A stretch of DNA of 8,519 nucleotides from Clostridia bacterium. GTDB lineage: Bacteria > Bacillota_A > Clostridia > Oscillospirales > Butyricicoccaceae. The stretch lies in the NCBI GenBank assembly GCA_017421885.1, contig JAFOHJ010000269.1, forward strand, positions 1-8,519. The letters are read 5' to 3'. The notes beneath the pieces are model-generated. The model was not told the origin of the DNA. It saw only the letters and a program-made list of their open reading frames with translations, and did no database searches. The translations under genes and the position numbers were made by a program. Position 1 is the first letter of the stretch. Each line of letters starts with the position of its first letter. This document shows, one piece after another, positions 7,222 through 8,519 of the stretch.

Positions 7222-8204
7222 TATTCTTCGGCTCCTTTCGCGGCATCGGGTGTTTCTTGGGGCTGAGCCTCGTCGGGTGCCGTCAGCTCGAGGAATACGT
7301 CCTCAAGGCTCAGGCGCTCTTCGTTCATCGAGAGGATAATGCCGCCGTCTTTAACTACGGCGCTGAAGGCCTCTCTTCTCAGGTCGAGCTGGGGAGAATA
7401 GCGCAGGATAAGCTCGCTGCAGCCCTCTTCCTTCTCCGAGGGGACACACTCGAAGGATGTGAGGCCCTCGATCGTGCTGACCGATGTCAGCTTGCCCGGG
7501 CAGTCGACGGTCATGGAAAGGGTAGTCTCGCCCACCATGGCGCGGCCCAGGTTCTCGGGCGTGTCGCAGGCCACCAGCTTACCCTTACGGATGATCATGA
7601 TCTTGTCGCACACCGACGAGATCTCCGAAAGGATATGGCTCGAGAGGATAACGGTGCGCTGCTCGCCCAGCTTGCGGATAAGGTCGCGGATCTCGATGAT
7701 CTGCTTGGGGTCGAGGCCGACGGTAGGCTCGTCGAGGATGACCAGTTTGGGGTCGCCGATAACGGCCATAGCGATGCCGACACGCTGCTTATAGCCCTTG
7801 GAAAGGTGCTTGATAAGGCGGTCGAGGTGGTCTTCGATCTGGGTCATGGCAGCAACCTTCTCAACCTCGGCCTTTACGTTGGCCTTGCCCTTGATGCCCT
7901 TAAGGCCGCAGGCAAACTCGAGGTATTCGCGTGCCGTCATATCAAAATAAAGGGGCGGCTGCTCGGGCAGATAGCCGATGCACTTCTTGGCCTCCTTGGG
8001 CTGGGTAAGAATGTCGAATCCGTTGATCCTGACCGAGCCTTCGGTGGCTGCAAGGCAGCCGGTGATGATATTCATGGTGGTGGATTTGCCGGCGCCGTTG
8101 GGGCCGAGGAAGCCATAGATCTGGCCGCTCTCGACGGTGATGGTCAGGTCGTCAACCGCGCGGTGATTTCCGTAAATCTTGGTAAGGTTTCTGATCTCTA
8201 CCAA
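7221..8204 (-). CDS. gldA: ABC transporter ATP-binding protein, GldA-like (TTG start)
   Basis: A 327-residue nucleotide-binding subunit that powers the ABC-2 permease encoded next. All catalytic motifs are intact: Walker A GPNGAGKST (34-42), Q-loop region YLPEQPP (78-84), the signature LSKGYKQR (134-141, the LSKGY variant usual for this subfamily), Walker B LVILDE (154-159), D-loop GLD (163-165) and switch His190. Residues about 225-310 form a C-terminal DUF4162-like extension, followed by an acidic, Ala/Pro-rich tail. No ATG lies near the correct start. TTG at 8204-8202 is chosen because it gives MVEIRNLTKIYG, the normal beginning for the family, and AGGAGG (8218-8213) sits 8 nt upstream. 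First gene of a four-gene operon. Confidence 0.95.
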   Translation of the reverse strand: MVEIRNLTKIYGNHRAVDDLTITVESGQIYGFLGPNGAGKSTTMNIITGCLAATEGSVRINGFDILTQPKEAKKCIGYLPEQPPLYFDMTAREYLEFACGLKGIKGKANVKAEVEKVAAMTQIEDHLDRLIKHLSKGYKQRVGIAMAVIGDPKLVILDEPTVGLDPKQIIEIRDLIRKLGEQRTVILSSHILSEISSVCDKIMIIRKGKLVACDTPENLGRAMVGETTLSMTVDCPGKLTSVSTIEGLTSFECVPSEKEEGCSELILRYSPQLDLRREAFSAVVKDGGIILSMNEERLSLEDVFLELTAPDEAQPQETPDAAKGAEE

Positions 8205-8212
8205 AATTGCAC

Positions 8213-8218
8213 CCTCCT
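8213..8218 (-). promoter_or_regulatory. Ribosome binding site fixing the TTG start of the ATPase
   Basis: A perfect AGGAGG on the minus strand, 8 nt from the TTG codon at 8204. The strong site compensates for the weak start codon and decides the start, since no in-frame ATG is available nearby. Confidence 0.85.
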
Positions 8219-8264
8219 TTTTCTATAAAAATAAGATTATTTTCAGTTTTGCTTGCGCTCAACT

Positions 8265-8293
8265 ATTATAAAGCCTGATTAAGACTTCTTCAA
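8265..8293 (-). promoter_or_regulatory. Predicted sigma-A promoter of the Gld-like operon
   Basis: TTGAAG (8293-8288), exactly 17 nt, then a perfect TATAAT (8270-8265) on the minus strand. The predicted start near 8258 leaves a leader of about 54 nt before the TTG codon. A 10-bp palindrome, TTGTTAACAA (8318-8327), lies about 25 bp upstream of the -35 box and could be a regulator site, though this is weak. Confidence 0.75.
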
Positions 8294-8358
8294 CCGATTT
8301 CTATAACTTTTTAAAGCTTGTTAACAAAATATCTCCATTATATAAAGCGTGTAATGTA

Positions 8359-8414
8359 CGCCCCTACAAGGTGCTATCCCGTCAGACAGTTGTAGGGGCG
8401 AGCAGTGCTCGCCC
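8359..8414. repeat. Palindromic dispersed-type repeat with two overlapping hairpins
   Basis: A perfect 11-bp inverted repeat, CGCCCCTACAA (8359-8369) and TTGTAGGGGCG (8390-8400), encloses a 20-nt loop. The right arm overlaps a second palindrome, GGGCGAGCA-G-TGCTCGCCC (8396-8414). The two stems share bases 8396-8400, so both cannot be fully formed at once. There is no U-tract, so it is not a normal terminator. TGTAGGGGCG followed by a GCTCGCCC hairpin is familiar as a dispersed intergenic repeat in Firmicutes genomes; that is recollection and was not searched here. It is unrelated to the repeats near 2200-2390. Confidence 0.7.
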
Positions 8415-8440
8415 GCATAGCCTCCAATGCAGAAATAAAC

Positions 8441-8457
8441 AGGTTTTTTAAAAACCT
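8441..8457. promoter_or_regulatory. Palindrome abutting the -35 box of the right-edge promoter
   Basis: AGGTTTTT-T-AAAAACCT is a perfect 8-bp inverted repeat around one base. It ends immediately before the TTGACA box at 8458. Its position suits an activator or repressor site, but it could also be part of a terminator-like hairpin from upstream transcription. Confidence 0.4.
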
Positions 8458-8486
8458 TTGACATAACTGCTTCATCAGGGTATAAT
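8458..8486 (+). promoter_or_regulatory. Perfect-consensus sigma-A promoter for a gene beyond the right edge
   Basis: TTGACA (8458-8463), a 17-nt spacer and TATAAT (8481-8486): both boxes and the spacing are ideal. Transcription would start near 8493, heading out of the window. The gene it serves is not in view. Confidence 0.85.
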
Positions 8487-8502
8487 ATATTTCATTAGAA
8501 AG

Positions 8503-8515
8503 ACTAATAATTAGT
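8503..8515. promoter_or_regulatory. Putative operator palindrome just downstream of the +1 site
   Basis: ACTAAT-A-ATTAGT is a perfect 6-bp inverted repeat around one base, with a further ATTAG half-site at 8494-8498. It lies about 10-22 bases after the predicted transcription start, a typical place for a repressor site. No regulator is identified. Confidence 0.45.
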
Positions 8516-8519
8516 TTAT

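Noticed and set aside
7257..8228. 323-codon plus-strand frame opposite the ABC ATPase
   Set aside because: The minus strand has complete Walker A, signature and Walker B motifs; the plus frame resembles nothing and ends in the ATPase leader.

Overview
The window reads as a chromosomal segment of a Gram-positive anaerobe, most likely a gut-type Clostridia (Oscillospirales/Ruminococcaceae-like). This is inferred from strong AGGAGG-type ribosome binding sites, consensus sigma-A promoters, GC-rich coding DNA beside AT-rich intergenic DNA, an iron-sulfur type RumA/RlmD rRNA methyltransferase, a DegV protein, and palindromic dispersed repeats of a kind common in these genomes. No species can be named from the sequence alone. 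There are no tRNA or rRNA genes, CRISPR arrays or transposase genes.

Layout, left to right. (1) Positions 1-2164, minus strand: a two-gene unit with a good promoter drives a secreted lipoprotein with DUF4163/DUF3298 (RsiV/PdaC-like) features, followed 4 bp later by a 23S rRNA (uracil-5-)-methyltransferase that runs off the left edge. (2) Positions 2165-2464: a non-coding stretch of palindromic repeats. A MITE-like inverted pair is followed by a third unit of the same type. (3) Positions 2465-3467, plus strand: promoter, degV-family gene and a strong bidirectional terminator. (4) Positions 3473-8293, minus strand: a four-gene operon with its own promoter. In transcription order it encodes an ABC ATPase (GldA-like, TTG start), a membrane permease (GldF-like), a GldG-like auxiliary protein (ABC_transp_aux) and a DUF4340 membrane-anchored protein. 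The genes are tightly coupled, with two TAATG stop/start overlaps. (5) Positions 8294-8519: a second, different hairpin repeat, then a perfect-consensus plus-strand promoter flanked by two palindromes. It points at a gene just outside the right edge.

The four-gene operon is the functional centre of the window. ATPase and permease should form an ABC-2 type machine in the cytoplasmic membrane. GldG-like and DUF4340 proteins, each anchored with a large extracytoplasmic part, probably form an accessory module on the outer face. Relatives in Bacteroidetes (GldA/F/G) are linked to gliding, but nothing else here suggests gliding, so the substrate is unknown. This is the best candidate for an incompletely described system, although the families themselves are already known.
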